DNA of 64,000 bases from NCBI GenBank assembly GCA_040216635.1, contig JAVJOU010000019.1, positions 48,655 to 112,654 of the forward strand, in the 5' to 3' direction. Made by a program: the position numbers and the translations under genes. Source of the stretch: UBA1479 sp040216635 (GTDB lineage: Bacteria; Pseudomonadota; Alphaproteobacteria; Rhodospirillales; Casp-alpha2). Below, one piece after another: positions 8,550 to 17,074 of this stretch (positions within the stretch are counted from its first letter, which is position 1; each line of letters opens with the position of its first letter). The notes beneath the pieces were generated by a model, which worked only from the letters and a program-made list of their open reading frames with translations, was not told where the DNA came from and searched no databases.

Positions 8550-10082
8550 ATGAGTAGCGCATTGAAAAAAAAACATAAAGTTCTGATCATCAATGCCTAT
8601 TTCGACCCATGGCGATCGTCAACGCCGACGCGCTGGTTCATCCCCCGCGCCATGGCGCCTATTTACCTGGCCGGTGCCTTTAACCGCGACCGAACGGACG
8701 TGAAGGTATGGGACGAGGTTTTCGACGGGGCCTTGTTGGACCCTCGGATATTCAGCTGGCCGGACCTGGTCGTGTTTACCGGCCTGACGGCGGCGTTTGA
8801 CCGGGCGCATCAGCTTTCCGCCTATTTCCGTCATGCCAATCCGGCCGTCGTCACGGCCATCGGTGGCGCAATCCCGCGCGCTCTTCCCGCGCTTTGCGCC
8901 GAGGTCTTCGATTACGTCAGCCAAGGCGATGTGGAGAACCTTCCCGCAATCATCGCCGAGGTGTTCGATCCTTCCTGCGTTTCGGAAACAGGGGCGCCGC
9001 GCTTCGACCTGGCCCGGCCGTCCATGGGGGTGGGATATCTGGAAACGACGAAATACTGCAACTTTGCCTGCTCGTTCTGTTCGTTGACCGGCGAAGGGCG
9101 GCAGTACCAGCCCCATTCCGAGCAATCCATCACCAGGCAGCTCGACGCCATGAAGCGCGTGATGGGCGTCATGGTCCTGGACAACAACTTCTATGGAAAC
9201 AGCCGGGAAAGTTTTCAGCGGCGCGTCGAACTGATCGGCGAACGCTGGCGGAAAGGCCAGTTCCGGGGGTGGGGGGCCTTGGTGACCGGCGATTTCTTCA
9301 AACGCCCCGAGAATGTGGAATTGATGGCCAAGAACGGCTGCAAGGCGGTCTTCTCGGGCGTGGAATCTCTCGACCCAAAGGTCCTGAGGTCCTTCAACAA
9401 AAAGCAAAGCGTGACGTCGGACCCCCGCGCATTGGCGCGTTTATGCGCCGAACACGGCATGTTTTTCGATTACGGCATGATCGCAGACTTCACCCAGCAA
9501 ACCATCGCCGAGGTGGACGACCAGTTGAATGCCGTTCTGAACGAACCGTCGATCCCTCTGCCTGGATTGCTTTCGCTGACGATTCCTATTCTGGGAACGC
9601 CTTATTTCGAAGCTTCGGCACGGGACGGGCGCTTGATGCCCAATCTTCTGTTAAGTGATATGGACGGGCAGAAAGTGGTCGAATGGCCCAAGGAACCGCT
9701 GGAAAAGGTCGTTCCTTTTGTCGCTGATCTGTTGCGTTTTCGTGGACGGAAGGCAGCACTTATGCGCCATGCCGTCAAACATGCCTGGCATTGGCGCAAG
9801 CACTTCACCTGGGATCAGACGGCGCTGGCGTTGGTTCGGCCGCTGCACCGTTTCGGCGGCACGATCAATCTTGGCAGCTTTCGCCAGATGCGCCAGTCGT
9901 TCCGGGAATCGAGCCCGACCTATTGCGCCATGAGCGACGGCTTGCGGTCGGTATATCGGCCCCAGATCAAAATGCCGGCGAAGTTTGAAAAATGCTTCGA
10001 GCCGCTTCGTATTACCGATGCGACGGGGGCACTGACCGATGATCTGCTGAACGCCCGCGCCAGACCGCCGGCCGTGGCATGA
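8550..10082 (+). CDS. Radical SAM protein with N-terminal B12-binding-like domain
   Basis: 510 residues. The first 150 resemble the cobalamin-binding-like Rossmann domain found ahead of class B radical SAM enzymes (starting KVLIINAYFDPW). The radical SAM barrel begins near residue 165 with CNFACSFC, the CxxxCxxC motif that holds the [4Fe-4S] cluster. The remaining C-terminal 150 residues are basic and aromatic-rich. Such enzymes methylate or rearrange lipids and other unreactive carbons. It lies among a glycosyltransferase, a phosphoesterase and a fatty-acid-modifying operon, so a lipid-related substrate is plausible but unproven. The end is 1-2 bases from the convergent glycosyltransferase gene. 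Confidence 0.85.
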   Translation: MSSALKKKHKVLIINAYFDPWRSSTPTRWFIPRAMAPIYLAGAFNRDRTDVKVWDEVFDGALLDPRIFSWPDLVVFTGLTAAFDRAHQLSAYFRHANPAVVTAIGGAIPRALPALCAEVFDYVSQGDVENLPAIIAEVFDPSCVSETGAPRFDLARPSMGVGYLETTKYCNFACSFCSLTGEGRQYQPHSEQSITRQLDAMKRVMGVMVLDNNFYGNSRESFQRRVELIGERWRKGQFRGWGALVTGDFFKRPENVELMAKNGCKAVFSGVESLDPKVLRSFNKKQSVTSDPRALARLCAEHGMFFDYGMIADFTQQTIAEVDDQLNAVLNEPSIPLPGLLSLTIPILGTPYFEASARDGRLMPNLLLSDMDGQKVVEWPKEPLEKVVPFVADLLRFRGRKAALMRHAVKHAWHWRKHFTWDQTALALVRPLHRFGGTINLGSFRQMRQSFRESSPTYCAMSDGLRSVYRPQIKMPAKFEKCFEPLRITDATGALTDDLLNARARPPAVA

Positions 10083-11114
10083 TCATCGCCGCGCGGCTTC
10101 AAAATTAGCCTGGGCGGCCAGAACGTTATCCAGAAACTGGCTTGCACAAGCCCCCCAGTTGAACCGCAGGGCCCAATCGCGGCATCGTTGTTGCGGAATG
10201 GACAAAGCGTCCAGGGCAGCCTGGCGAAGGTCGTCAGAGAGAATTCCCGCGCCACTGTCTCCGATCACATCGCGCGGGCCCATCACGGGATAGGCGGCAA
10301 CGGGCACGCCACAAGCCATCGATTCCAAAAGGACGAGTCCGAACGTATCCGTCAATGAAGGAAAGACAAAGACATCCGCGCCGGCGAAATGCCGCGCGAG
10401 ATCTTCGCCGAACTTGGCGCCCGTGAACAGAACCTGCGGATAGGACCGGCGGAACCCGTCCAGTTCGGGACCGTCACCGACCACGACCTTCGATCCGGGA
10501 AGGTCCATATCCAAAAAGGTCTTGATGTTCTTTTCAACCGCAACCCGCCCCACGTTGACGAAGATGGGGCGTGCCATGTCCGGCGGGAAGACCGAGCCGT
10601 CCATCGGCCGGAAAAGATCCGCATCGACGCCGCGGGACCATTTCATCAGATTGCGAAACCCCCGGCGGTGCAGGTCGTCTTTAAGGGTGTCCGTTGCGAC
10701 CATGCAGCCGGAGCCGAAATTGTGGAACCGGCGAAACCATGCGTAGAACCAACTGCCGGGCAAGGGCGCGCGCGCTTCCACGTACTCCGGAAACCGGGTG
10801 TGGTAACTGGACGAATAGGTCTTTCCCATCCGGCGCGCCGCCGATCCCGCCAACAGCCCGAGCGGCCCCTCGGTGGCGATATGGATATGTTCGCATCCAA
10901 GTTCCTTGATGCGGTTTTGGACGGCGCGGCGCGTCGTCAGCGACAGGCGGATTTCAGGATAGGTAGGACATGGGACGGTCGTGAGTTCCTGCGGCGACAG
11001 GAATTCGACCCGCACGCCGAGTTTCTCCAGCTCACGGGCCGTAAATTCCAGCGACCGCACGACACCGTTGACCAACGGGTGCCAGGCGTCTGTGACGATA
11101 AGGATGGAGGTCAT
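10083..11114 (-). CDS. GT4-type glycosyltransferase
   Basis: A 343-residue GT-B fold glycosyltransferase. The N-terminal domain opens with ILIVTDAWHPLVNGVVRSLE, the glycine loop seen in family GT4 mannosyl- and glucosyl-transferases acting on lipids. The C-terminal donor domain has FVNVGRVAVEKN near 187 and FPSLTDTFGLVLLESMACGVPV near 255-276, the E-x7-E nucleotide-sugar motif. Similar proteins transfer hexoses to glycerolipids or phosphatidylinositol. Its ATG overlaps the stop of the metallophosphoesterase gene (ATGA, 11111-11114), so the two are translationally coupled and likely act in one envelope-lipid pathway. The sugar and acceptor are unknown. Confidence 0.88.
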   Translation of the reverse strand: MTSILIVTDAWHPLVNGVVRSLEFTARELEKLGVRVEFLSPQELTTVPCPTYPEIRLSLTTRRAVQNRIKELGCEHIHIATEGPLGLLAGSAARRMGKTYSSSYHTRFPEYVEARAPLPGSWFYAWFRRFHNFGSGCMVATDTLKDDLHRRGFRNLMKWSRGVDADLFRPMDGSVFPPDMARPIFVNVGRVAVEKNIKTFLDMDLPGSKVVVGDGPELDGFRRSYPQVLFTGAKFGEDLARHFAGADVFVFPSLTDTFGLVLLESMACGVPVAAYPVMGPRDVIGDSGAGILSDDLRQAALDALSIPQQRCRDWALRFNWGACASQFLDNVLAAQANFEAARR

Positions 11115-11935
11115 GTAGACCGGTTGCTAAATGCGGGTCTGGCCACCGGATTGGTGGCATGGACAAGCTTGCGCGCCGGGTCCGTCCAGTAGATCACTTC
11201 CAGCTTCCCATCATGATGTTCGGCCACGGCGGTGCAGCTTTCCACCCAATCACCTGTATTCACATAGTGAATACCGTTCATTTCGCGGCTCATGGCATGA
11301 TGGATATGACCGCAGATGACACCCTCCAGGCCACGTTTTTGGATGTCGGCGGCGACCACGGTTTCGAACTGTCCGATGATGTTGATGAAACTTTTCACGT
11401 GGCGTTTAGCAAAGGCGCCGAGCGACCAATACTCCAGCCCAAGGCGTTGGCGTATCCAGTTCAGCCATGTGTTGGATGTCAGCGCGACTTCATAGAATCG
11501 GTCGCCCAGATAGGCCATCCATTTGGCGTTCTGGAGAACCACATCGTATTGGTCCCCATGGGTCACCAGATACCGGCGGCCTTCCGCGGTTTCGTGAATT
11601 GCATGCTCGAGTATTTCCACATCGGCGACCATGCGGCCGGTAAATTCGCGAAAATTCTCATCGTGGTTTCCCGGGATGTAGATGACTTTGGCGCCGAGTT
11701 TCGCTTTCTTGAGGATCGCCCGAACGACGTCTTCGTGAGCCCGGGGCCAGTACCGTTTTTTCTTGAGCCGCCAGCCGTCGATGATGTCGCCGATCAGGTA
11801 AACCGTATCGGCATCGTGCGATTCCAGAAATTCACCAAACAGGCGGGCCTGACAGTGCCGGGTTCCCAAATGGATGTCTGAAACGAAGATCGACCGGAAC
11901 TTACGCCCCTGCGAACTTGAAACTTTCACTGTCAC
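11111..11935 (-). CDS. LpxH-like metallophosphoesterase (UDP-2,3-diacylglucosamine diphosphatase family)
   Basis: A 274-residue calcineurin-like phosphoesterase. All metal-site motifs are visible: FVSDIHLGTRHCQ (DxH), YLIGDIIDGW (GDxxD), IPGNHDENF (GNHD/E), LVTHGDQYD and CGHIHHA (GHxH). The closest family is the LpxH/YbbF group that splits UDP-diacylglucosamine or related nucleotide lipids. Several alphaproteobacteria use LpxI instead of LpxH for lipid A, so this may act on another pyrophosphate. It is the first gene of a two-gene minus-strand unit with the glycosyltransferase. A 170-base gap separates it from the divergent FAD oxidoreductase operon. Confidence 0.87.
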   Translation of the reverse strand: MTVKVSSSQGRKFRSIFVSDIHLGTRHCQARLFGEFLESHDADTVYLIGDIIDGWRLKKKRYWPRAHEDVVRAILKKAKLGAKVIYIPGNHDENFREFTGRMVADVEILEHAIHETAEGRRYLVTHGDQYDVVLQNAKWMAYLGDRFYEVALTSNTWLNWIRQRLGLEYWSLGAFAKRHVKSFINIIGQFETVVAADIQKRGLEGVICGHIHHAMSREMNGIHYVNTGDWVESCTAVAEHHDGKLEVIYWTDPARKLVHATNPVARPAFSNRST

Positions 11936-12105
11936 TTTATCCGCCTATAGTTGGGGTCTGTTCAGGGGCAACAACTTATATACCTGTCACGCGCACAATT
12001 CGTCCAGCGCATCACAAATCTCCCGCATCCCCTGGCTATTCTGTCCGCAACCGGCCCCACCGCCATCAATTAAGCCCCAGAGCCGTCATCCGGATAAAGG
12101 CATGA

Positions 12106-13452
12106 ATGTTGAGCAGCACTTCGCCCAACCAATCCATGAATATCGCGATCATCGGAACCGGCATCGCGGGCCTGTCGGCCGCCTGGCTTCTGAACCGGCG
12201 CCATCGCGTCACGGTCTTTGAGAAAAACAATTGGGTCGGCGGCCATTCGAACACGGTGGATGTGCCCGGGGCCGCAGGAATGGTACCGGTCGATACGGGT
12301 TTCATCGTCTACAACGAATGCACCTATCCGAATTTGACGGCTTTGTTCGATCACCTGGGCGTGCCGACCAAGGAAAGCGACATGTCCTTTGCCGCCTCTT
12401 TCGCCGACGGTCGTCTGGAATATGCGGGAACGGGTCTGAACGGTCTGTTCGGGCAGCGCCTCAATCTGATCCGGCCCCGGTTTTGGCGCATGATGAAAGA
12501 CCTTCTGCGATTCTACAAAGAAGCGCCTGCATTCTTGGACGCCCCACACCGCCACGGTGTCAGCCTTGCCGATTATCTGGCGCAGAACGGGTACAGCCGG
12601 GCATTCATCGATGATCATCTCTATCCCATGGGCGCAGCCGTTTGGTCGATCACGGTCGAGGAGATGGCCGACTATCCGGCGGAAGCCTTCATCCGGTTCT
12701 TTGACAGCCACGGCCTGCTGCTGTTGAAAGACCGCCCCCAATGGCGGACCGTCGATGGCGGGGCCAGGGAATACGTCACGCGATTGACGGCGCCGTTCCA
12801 AGACCGCATCCGTCAAATCGGCGTCCGGTCGCTGCAGCGCCAAGAGGACAAAGTCCTGGTGACCGACCGCACCGGTGCCACCGAAACCTTCGATCACGCC
12901 ATCCTGGCGACCCATGCGGATGAAGCCTGCGGGCTGTTGGCGGACGCGGATTCACAGGAACGCAGATTGCTGGGGGCATGGCGGTATACGGAAAACCGCG
13001 CGGTTCTTCACACGGACTCTGCCCTGATGCCAAAACGGAAACGAGTCTGGTCGAGTTGGAACTTCATCGCCGGCGAAAACGGCGGCAGGAAAGCTCTTTG
13101 CGTGACCTATTGGATGAACCGCCTGCAATCCATCGACGGGCGGCAGCCCTTGTTCGTCACCTTGAACCCCGTGCAAGCTCCCCGGCCCGGATCTATTCTC
13201 CGCGAATTCACCTATACCCATCCGTTTTTCGACCGAGCCGCCATCGAAACCCAGGACAAGCTTTGGGCCCTTCAGGGCCGCCGGCAAACCTGGTTCTGTG
13301 GCAGCTATTTCGGCCATGGCTTCCACGAGGACGCCCTGCAATCCGGCCTTGCCGTGGCGGAACAGCTTGGCGGCCTGCGCCGACCGTGGGAAGTTGCCGA
13401 CGAAAGCGGCAGAATTCACCTTGCCCCCCAAGAAGCACCGGTTACGGAATGA
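12106..13452 (+). CDS. FAD-dependent amine-oxidase-like oxidoreductase of the CFA/DUF1365 operon
   Basis: About 440 residues with an N-terminal dinucleotide-binding motif IAIIGTGIAGLSAAWLL, then EKNNWVGGHSNTVDV, typical of NAD(P)-binding Rossmann/FAD amine-oxidase-like proteins. The ATG at 12106 has AAAGG upstream; the ATG at 12136 (MNIAIIGTG) gives the usual family N-terminus, so the start is uncertain by ten residues. It leads the operon with DUF1365 and a cyclopropane-fatty-acid synthase-like methyltransferase, joined to the next gene by ATGA overlap. In Rhodobacter relatives, genes of this set are linked to singlet-oxygen response and to methylated or furan fatty acids. A redox step on a lipid chain is therefore plausible. 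Confidence 0.87.
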   Translation: MLSSTSPNQSMNIAIIGTGIAGLSAAWLLNRRHRVTVFEKNNWVGGHSNTVDVPGAAGMVPVDTGFIVYNECTYPNLTALFDHLGVPTKESDMSFAASFADGRLEYAGTGLNGLFGQRLNLIRPRFWRMMKDLLRFYKEAPAFLDAPHRHGVSLADYLAQNGYSRAFIDDHLYPMGAAVWSITVEEMADYPAEAFIRFFDSHGLLLLKDRPQWRTVDGGAREYVTRLTAPFQDRIRQIGVRSLQRQEDKVLVTDRTGATETFDHAILATHADEACGLLADADSQERRLLGAWRYTENRAVLHTDSALMPKRKRVWSSWNFIAGENGGRKALCVTYWMNRLQSIDGRQPLFVTLNPVQAPRPGSILREFTYTHPFFDRAAIETQDKLWALQGRRQTWFCGSYFGHGFHEDALQSGLAVAEQLGGLRRPWEVADESGRIHLAPQEAPVTE

Positions 13453-14246
13453 CGTTACAATCGGCCATCTTCGAAGGACCTGTGGTCCATGAACGCCATC
13501 GCCCCAATCGGCACCGATTGCGGTACAAAGTATTCTCTCTGCTGCTGGACCTGGACGAACTGCCGGAACTGGACCGGCGGTTCCGGTTGTTCGGCCACAA
13601 CCGATTCGCCCCCTTGGCGTTCCACGACCGCGACCACGGCCCGTGCACGGGTGCTGCGCTGCGCCCCTGGGTCGAAGACCGTTTGGCGGAAGCCGGTATC
13701 GCGCTCGACGGCGGGGCCATCCGCCTGCTCTGCTATCCCAGGATTTTCGGCTACGCCTTCAATCCTCTGAGCGTCTATTTCTGCTATCGCCGGGATGGGG
13801 TGTTGGCGGCGATCCTCTACGAGGTCTGCAATACCTATAAGGAACGCCATACCTACGTCATTCCGGTGACCGATGACGGGGGACAGGTGATCCGTCAATC
13901 CTGTGCCAAGGCGCTCTACGTCTCGCCCTTCATCGCCATGGAAGCGACCTACCATTTCCGCATCGTGCCGCCCGGTGACGACGTGCGGCTTGTTATCCGG
14001 CAAGAGGACGCCGGCGGCCTTCTGCTGACCGCGGCATTCCAGGGCAGGCGTATTCCTCTCACTGTCCAAGCACTGGTACGGTCCCTGGTCCGCTTTCCAT
14101 TGATGACCTTGAAGGTCATCGGCGGCATTCATTGGGAGGCGATCAAACTGTGGCATAAGGGCCTGCCCGTTTTTGCCCATCTCCCTGCTGATCTGCCGGT
14201 GAAAAGCAGCATCGAAAACCAACCCGCGCCGACATCCACAGAATAA
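13449..14246 (+). CDS. DUF1365 family protein
   Basis: A 265-residue DUF1365 protein. The start at 13449 is set by the ATGA overlap with the upstream stop and by the family N-terminus (MTLQSAIFEGPVVHERHRP). Conserved features include KVFSLLLDLDELPEL, CYPRIFGYAFNPLSVYFCY near residues 95-113 and KALYVSPFI. The function is unknown, but DUF1365 almost always travels between an FAD oxidoreductase and a cyclopropane-fatty-acid synthase, as here. It has no signal peptide. The much longer reading that begins inside the oxidoreductase gene is not credible. Seven bases separate its stop from the next ATG. Confidence 0.88.
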   Translation: MTLQSAIFEGPVVHERHRPNRHRLRYKVFSLLLDLDELPELDRRFRLFGHNRFAPLAFHDRDHGPCTGAALRPWVEDRLAEAGIALDGGAIRLLCYPRIFGYAFNPLSVYFCYRRDGVLAAILYEVCNTYKERHTYVIPVTDDGGQVIRQSCAKALYVSPFIAMEATYHFRIVPPGDDVRLVIRQEDAGGLLLTAAFQGRRIPLTVQALVRSLVRFPLMTLKVIGGIHWEAIKLWHKGLPVFAHLPADLPVKSSIENQPAPTSTE

Positions 14247-14253
14247 GAGACCC

Positions 14254-15486
14254 ATGAACACGCCATTTTCACGCACATTGTCCGCCATCGAGAACACGGA
14301 TCAAGTCCGCCGGGCCGGGTTTCGCGAACGCCTTGTGATGCGCTGGGCGAAGCAACTCGCGGTTGGCCGGCTGACCGTCGAATTTCCATCCGGCGCCCGT
14401 AAGGATTTCGAAGGGGCCATGCCCGGCCCCCATGCAATGCTGAAGCTCAAGGATCTGAGGGTCGTTACCAGGCTGCTGTTCGCCGGTGACATCGGGTTTG
14501 CCGAAGGCTACATGGCCGGCGAGTGGGAAAGCCCCGATCTGACGGCGCTGCTGACCTTTGGTGCGCTCAATCGGCCTGCGGTTTCCGGGGCGCTCGGGCG
14601 CCCGGGTATCGTCAGCTTTTTGAACCGCATCCGCCACGGGCTTCGTGCCAACACGCCGAAAGGCAGCCGGCGCAATATCGCGGCCCATTATGATCTGGGC
14701 AATGACTTCTACGGCCTGTGGCTGGACGAAACCATGACCTATTCGTCGGCCCTGTTCACCCGCATGGATGCGCCCATGGCGGCGGCGCAAAGGGACAAGT
14801 ATCTGCGGATCGCGGCTGAACTTGACCTCCGGCCGGGCGACCGTGTGCTCGAAATCGGGTGCGGCTGGGGTGGTTTTGCCGAGATTGCGGCCCGGGAATT
14901 CGGCTGCCGGGTGCTGTGTTTGACCTTGTCGGGCGAGCAGGCGGCCTATGCGCGGGCACGCATGGACAGCGCAGGCCTGACGGGCTGTGTCGAGATCCGG
15001 GTTCAGGACTACCGCGAAGTCGCGGGTGAGTATGACAAGATCGTCTCGATCGAAATGTTCGAGGCCGTGGGCGAGCCCTATTGGCGGGTCTATCTGGATC
15101 GGCTGAAAGCCTTATTGAACCCCGGCGGCAAGGCGGCGCTGCAGATTATCACCATTGATGACGACCATTTCCACGCTTACCGACGTGATCCGGATTTTGT
15201 CCAGCGCTACATATTCCCGGGCGGAATGCTGCCCAGTCCGGAAGCCTTCGCCGCAGTCGTGACTGAACGCGACCTCGCCATCACGGATCGGTACTTCTTC
15301 GGCCCTTCCTATGCCGAGACCATGCGGCGCTGGCATCGCGCGTTCCAGGAGAATTGGCCCGAGATCAGAAAATTGGGTTTCGACGACCGCTTCTATCGCA
15401 TGTGGCGCTATTACATGGCCTATTGCGAAGCAGGGTTTAAGGCCGGGATTATCGATGTCGGCCAGTTCGTCATCGAACGAAAATGA
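14254..15486 (+). CDS. Cyclopropane-fatty-acyl-phospholipid synthase family methyltransferase
   Basis: A 410-residue SAM-dependent methyltransferase of the CFA synthase family, which adds methylene or methyl groups across double bonds of phospholipid acyl chains at the membrane face. The SAM-binding motif VLEIGCGWGGFAE is near residues 199-211. The substrate and bicarbonate region includes AHYDLGNDFYGLWLDETMTYSSA around 145-167, VSIEMFEAVG and the C-terminal WRYYMAYCEAGFKAG. It is the third gene of the oxidoreductase-DUF1365-CFA operon. It could be a true cyclopropane synthase or a UfaM-like 10/11-methylating enzyme; sequence alone does not decide. The expected family length is complete. Confidence 0.92.
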   Translation: MNTPFSRTLSAIENTDQVRRAGFRERLVMRWAKQLAVGRLTVEFPSGARKDFEGAMPGPHAMLKLKDLRVVTRLLFAGDIGFAEGYMAGEWESPDLTALLTFGALNRPAVSGALGRPGIVSFLNRIRHGLRANTPKGSRRNIAAHYDLGNDFYGLWLDETMTYSSALFTRMDAPMAAAQRDKYLRIAAELDLRPGDRVLEIGCGWGGFAEIAAREFGCRVLCLTLSGEQAAYARARMDSAGLTGCVEIRVQDYREVAGEYDKIVSIEMFEAVGEPYWRVYLDRLKALLNPGGKAALQIITIDDDHFHAYRRDPDFVQRYIFPGGMLPSPEAFAAVVTERDLAITDRYFFGPSYAETMRRWHRAFQENWPEIRKLGFDDRFYRMWRYYMAYCEAGFKAGIIDVGQFVIERK

Positions 15487-15540
15487 CCTCGCACGTCATC
15501 ATAAGGCCGTCCGAGCCAAATTCCGCCGGGCAGGCCGAAC

Positions 15541-15960
15541 TCAGCGGGCGGCGAGCCGCCTTCGGATCCGCGCAAGCAGCCAGCCGATAACCGGCAGACG
15601 CTCGTAGAAATCACGCGCCGCGTCCCAATAATCGATATGTTCGGAGACACGCCCGTCGGCCGCGAACGTCACGACGCTTGTTCCGTCGAACGCCCAGGGC
15701 CTGCCGCCGATCCGGCCTTCAAAGCGCCAAGCCATCAGGCAGATATTGCCCGTAGACGCGGCGTGGGTGACATGGAACCGGATGTCCTTGACGGTCTCAA
15801 ACATATGCCGGAACACCCGCGCCATAGCATCGACGCCGTGAACGTCGTTGAACGGGTCCTTGAACCGGACATCGCTGCTGACGTAATCCCCCAACCTGCC
15901 GAGGGCTTCAGGTGTCAGGGATTCCAAGTATTGCCGGTAGCGATCATGCGCCTGGGTCAT
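15541..15960 (-). CDS. SnoaL/NTF2-like protein
   Basis: A 139-residue NTF2-like fold protein. Features are the N-terminal helix MTQAHDRYRQYLESLTPE, then VRFKDPFNDVHGVDAM, typical of nuclear-transport-factor-2-like lipocalin-shaped proteins, and aromatic residues near the pocket (CLMAWRFEGRIGGRPWAFDG, HIDYWDAARDFYERLP). NTF2-like genes are regular companions of the DUF1365/CFA cluster in alphaproteobacteria, often under stress sigma-factor control. Here it is on the opposite strand and converges on the CFA gene. It may bind a lipid or carry an accessory enzymatic step; this is inference. Confidence 0.82.
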   Translation of the reverse strand: MTQAHDRYRQYLESLTPEALGRLGDYVSSDVRFKDPFNDVHGVDAMARVFRHMFETVKDIRFHVTHAASTGNICLMAWRFEGRIGGRPWAFDGTSVVTFAADGRVSEHIDYWDAARDFYERLPVIGWLLARIRRRLAAR

Positions 15961-16190
15961 CCCGAATCATCGTCCGGGTCGCGGCAAAGCACAAGCGGTC
16001 AAATCAGCTCTCGGCGAGCTTGGATATTACAAGGGACCGGGCTGGAGCATCACGCCTCATCCAACATCTGCATGAGGTCATGCACCCGACCTCCAAAAAT
16101 CGGCAATCGCGGCGCTCGAAGCCTTTGGCACAAATCGGGCACAGTCGCCCGACGTGCAATTGGCGAGAACAGAGTCAGTCATTGAAAAAA
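15961..16190. other. Intergenic chromosome at the left insertion junction, no gene seen
   Basis: These 230 bases lie between the NTF2-like gene and the truncated tRNA-Arg. No supported ORF or RNA was found. On the minus strand a T-run follows the tRNA 3' end directly (TTTTTTCAATGACT), which could have terminated the original tRNA transcript. The same TTTTTCAATGACT string follows the tRNA-Asp fragment at 46472. Confidence 0.5.
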
Positions 16191-16238
16191 TGGCGCACCC
16201 GGCACGATTCGAACGTGCGACCTCTGCCTTCGGAGGGC
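16191..16238 (-). pseudogene. Truncated tRNA-Arg 3' half (attL side of element A)
   Basis: Read on the minus strand this is the 3' portion of a tRNA from the anticodon loop to CCA. It retains a pairing T-arm (GCACG with CGTGC around TTCGAA) and the 3' acceptor strand, but no 5' half. Its last 20 bases, GACCTCTGCCTTCGGAGGGC (16219-16238 on the plus strand), are identical to the intact tRNA-Arg at 53081-53100. The T-arm differs from the intact copy yet still pairs, so it is probably the original chromosomal 3' half, displaced when element A inserted. Confidence 0.85.
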
Positions 16239-16505
16239 GATCTTAGGGCATTGTAAAACAACAAGTTTTTATATAAATCAATGGCTTAGGTATCGCTCGG
16301 TGTCGCTATATGTCGCTGGAATCGGCCCCCAACTGTCCCAAATTTGTCCCAAATTCAGAGGGCGTCCTGAACTTAATTTCGTAACCATTATAACTCTTTA
16401 TTGGTTCGGTTGCAGGGGGCTTGTGTCCCCTGGCGGGGGTGCGAAGCACCGAGAGAACCTGACCATCATAAAACACGACGAATCTGTATCACGAACGAAA
16501 CTTGC
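16239..16505. other. Element A left-end noncoding region with integrase-arm-like repeat
   Basis: No gene is visible. The stretch 16334-16353 reads TGTCCCAAATTTGTCCCAAA, and a 25-base block (16329-16353) is identical to 52962-52986 beside the integrase start at the other end. Two TGTCGCT strings precede it. This is what attachment-site arm repeats bound by the integrase would look like. G-rich short stem-loops around 16414-16450 may terminate transcription. Confidence 0.6.
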
Positions 16506-16781
16506 TTAAAGCCCCCACTTTTCACGATCGATTTTGATTGCGAGCGGACGCGGGTGGTCAAACACAATCCGATCGCCGGATGTCACATTATAGCGGCTTT
16601 TTTCCTGCTCGGTTCCACGGGTCAAGATGTGGAACCATTTCCGCGCTGCGATGGCTTGAGCTACCCATGGGTTCGGGTGAAACCCATAGACCTGGATCGT
16701 GTAGGTGATGGGCTTTTTGAGATACCCGCTATGCAGTGTCGCGGTCACGAGATACGCAGGCTTTCCTCTTATGATTTTCAT
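16506..16781 (-). CDS. Hypothetical protein at the left end of element A
   Basis: A 91-residue basic protein beginning MKIIRGKPAYLVTATLHSGY and ending in DHPRPLAIKIDREKWGL. No membrane segment, signal or known motif can be seen. It is predicted to be a compact mixed alpha/beta protein. It stands alone on the minus strand between the left attachment region and the phased TTTTCGAC sites upstream of fic. I do not recognise the family. Coding is supported by a clean frame with ordinary residue composition and no better overlapping frame. Confidence 0.6.
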   Translation of the reverse strand: MKIIRGKPAYLVTATLHSGYLKKPITYTIQVYGFHPNPWVAQAIAARKWFHILTRGTEQEKSRYNVTSGDRIVFDHPRPLAIKIDREKWGL

Positions 16782-16936
16782 TCCGTACAGATGCTGCCCA
16801 CTTTATGTTTGCGTGAATTTGCTCACTCTGAGTGAGCATTTTTGAGCTTTCGTAAAGTGGCATAAGCCCAGAGCTTTTCCCAATAAGGCTGCTCGGTAGG
16901 AACCTTATTGTCACCATCAGGTCTAAAATATATTGA

Positions 16937-17074
16937 TATTCGACCTGTATACACAAAATCAATCATTTTTCGACACTTGCGAATGGTTTTCGACAGAGAA
17001 TCATGTATAATTATTTTTCGACACAGTAGTATTTAATGAGGCTGTTTTCGACAGTGCTGAGGGATTTTCGACCT
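16937..17074 (+). promoter_or_regulatory. Six helically phased TTTTCGAC sites upstream of fic
   Basis: TATTCGAC at 16937 is followed by TTTTCGAC at 16967, 16987, 17015, 17045 and 17065, most extended to TTTTCGACA. Start-to-start distances are 30, 20, 28, 30 and 20 bases, close to whole helical turns, so a protein bound at each would lie on one face of the DNA. The last site ends one base before the fic ATG at 17075. This looks like a multi-site operator controlling fic. Replication iterons are a less likely reading because no replication gene is near. The remainder of 16782-17074 is AT-rich with no gene supported. Confidence 0.6.

Noticed and set aside
12978..13448. N-terminal extension of the DUF1365 gene
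   Set aside because: The extra 157 codons run inside the FAD oxidoreductase gene in another frame; the family N-terminus and the ATGA overlap place the start at 13449.
16191..16238. Functional tRNA at the left end
   Set aside because: Only the 3' half is present and the bases beyond the anticodon loop do not complete a tRNA.
16729..16962. 77-codon minus-strand open frame overlapping the 91-residue gene
   Set aside because: No ribosome-binding site, and it overlaps a better-supported gene.
16937..17074. Replication origin iterons
   Set aside because: No replication initiator or partition gene is near, and the sites abut the fic start, which favours an operator.
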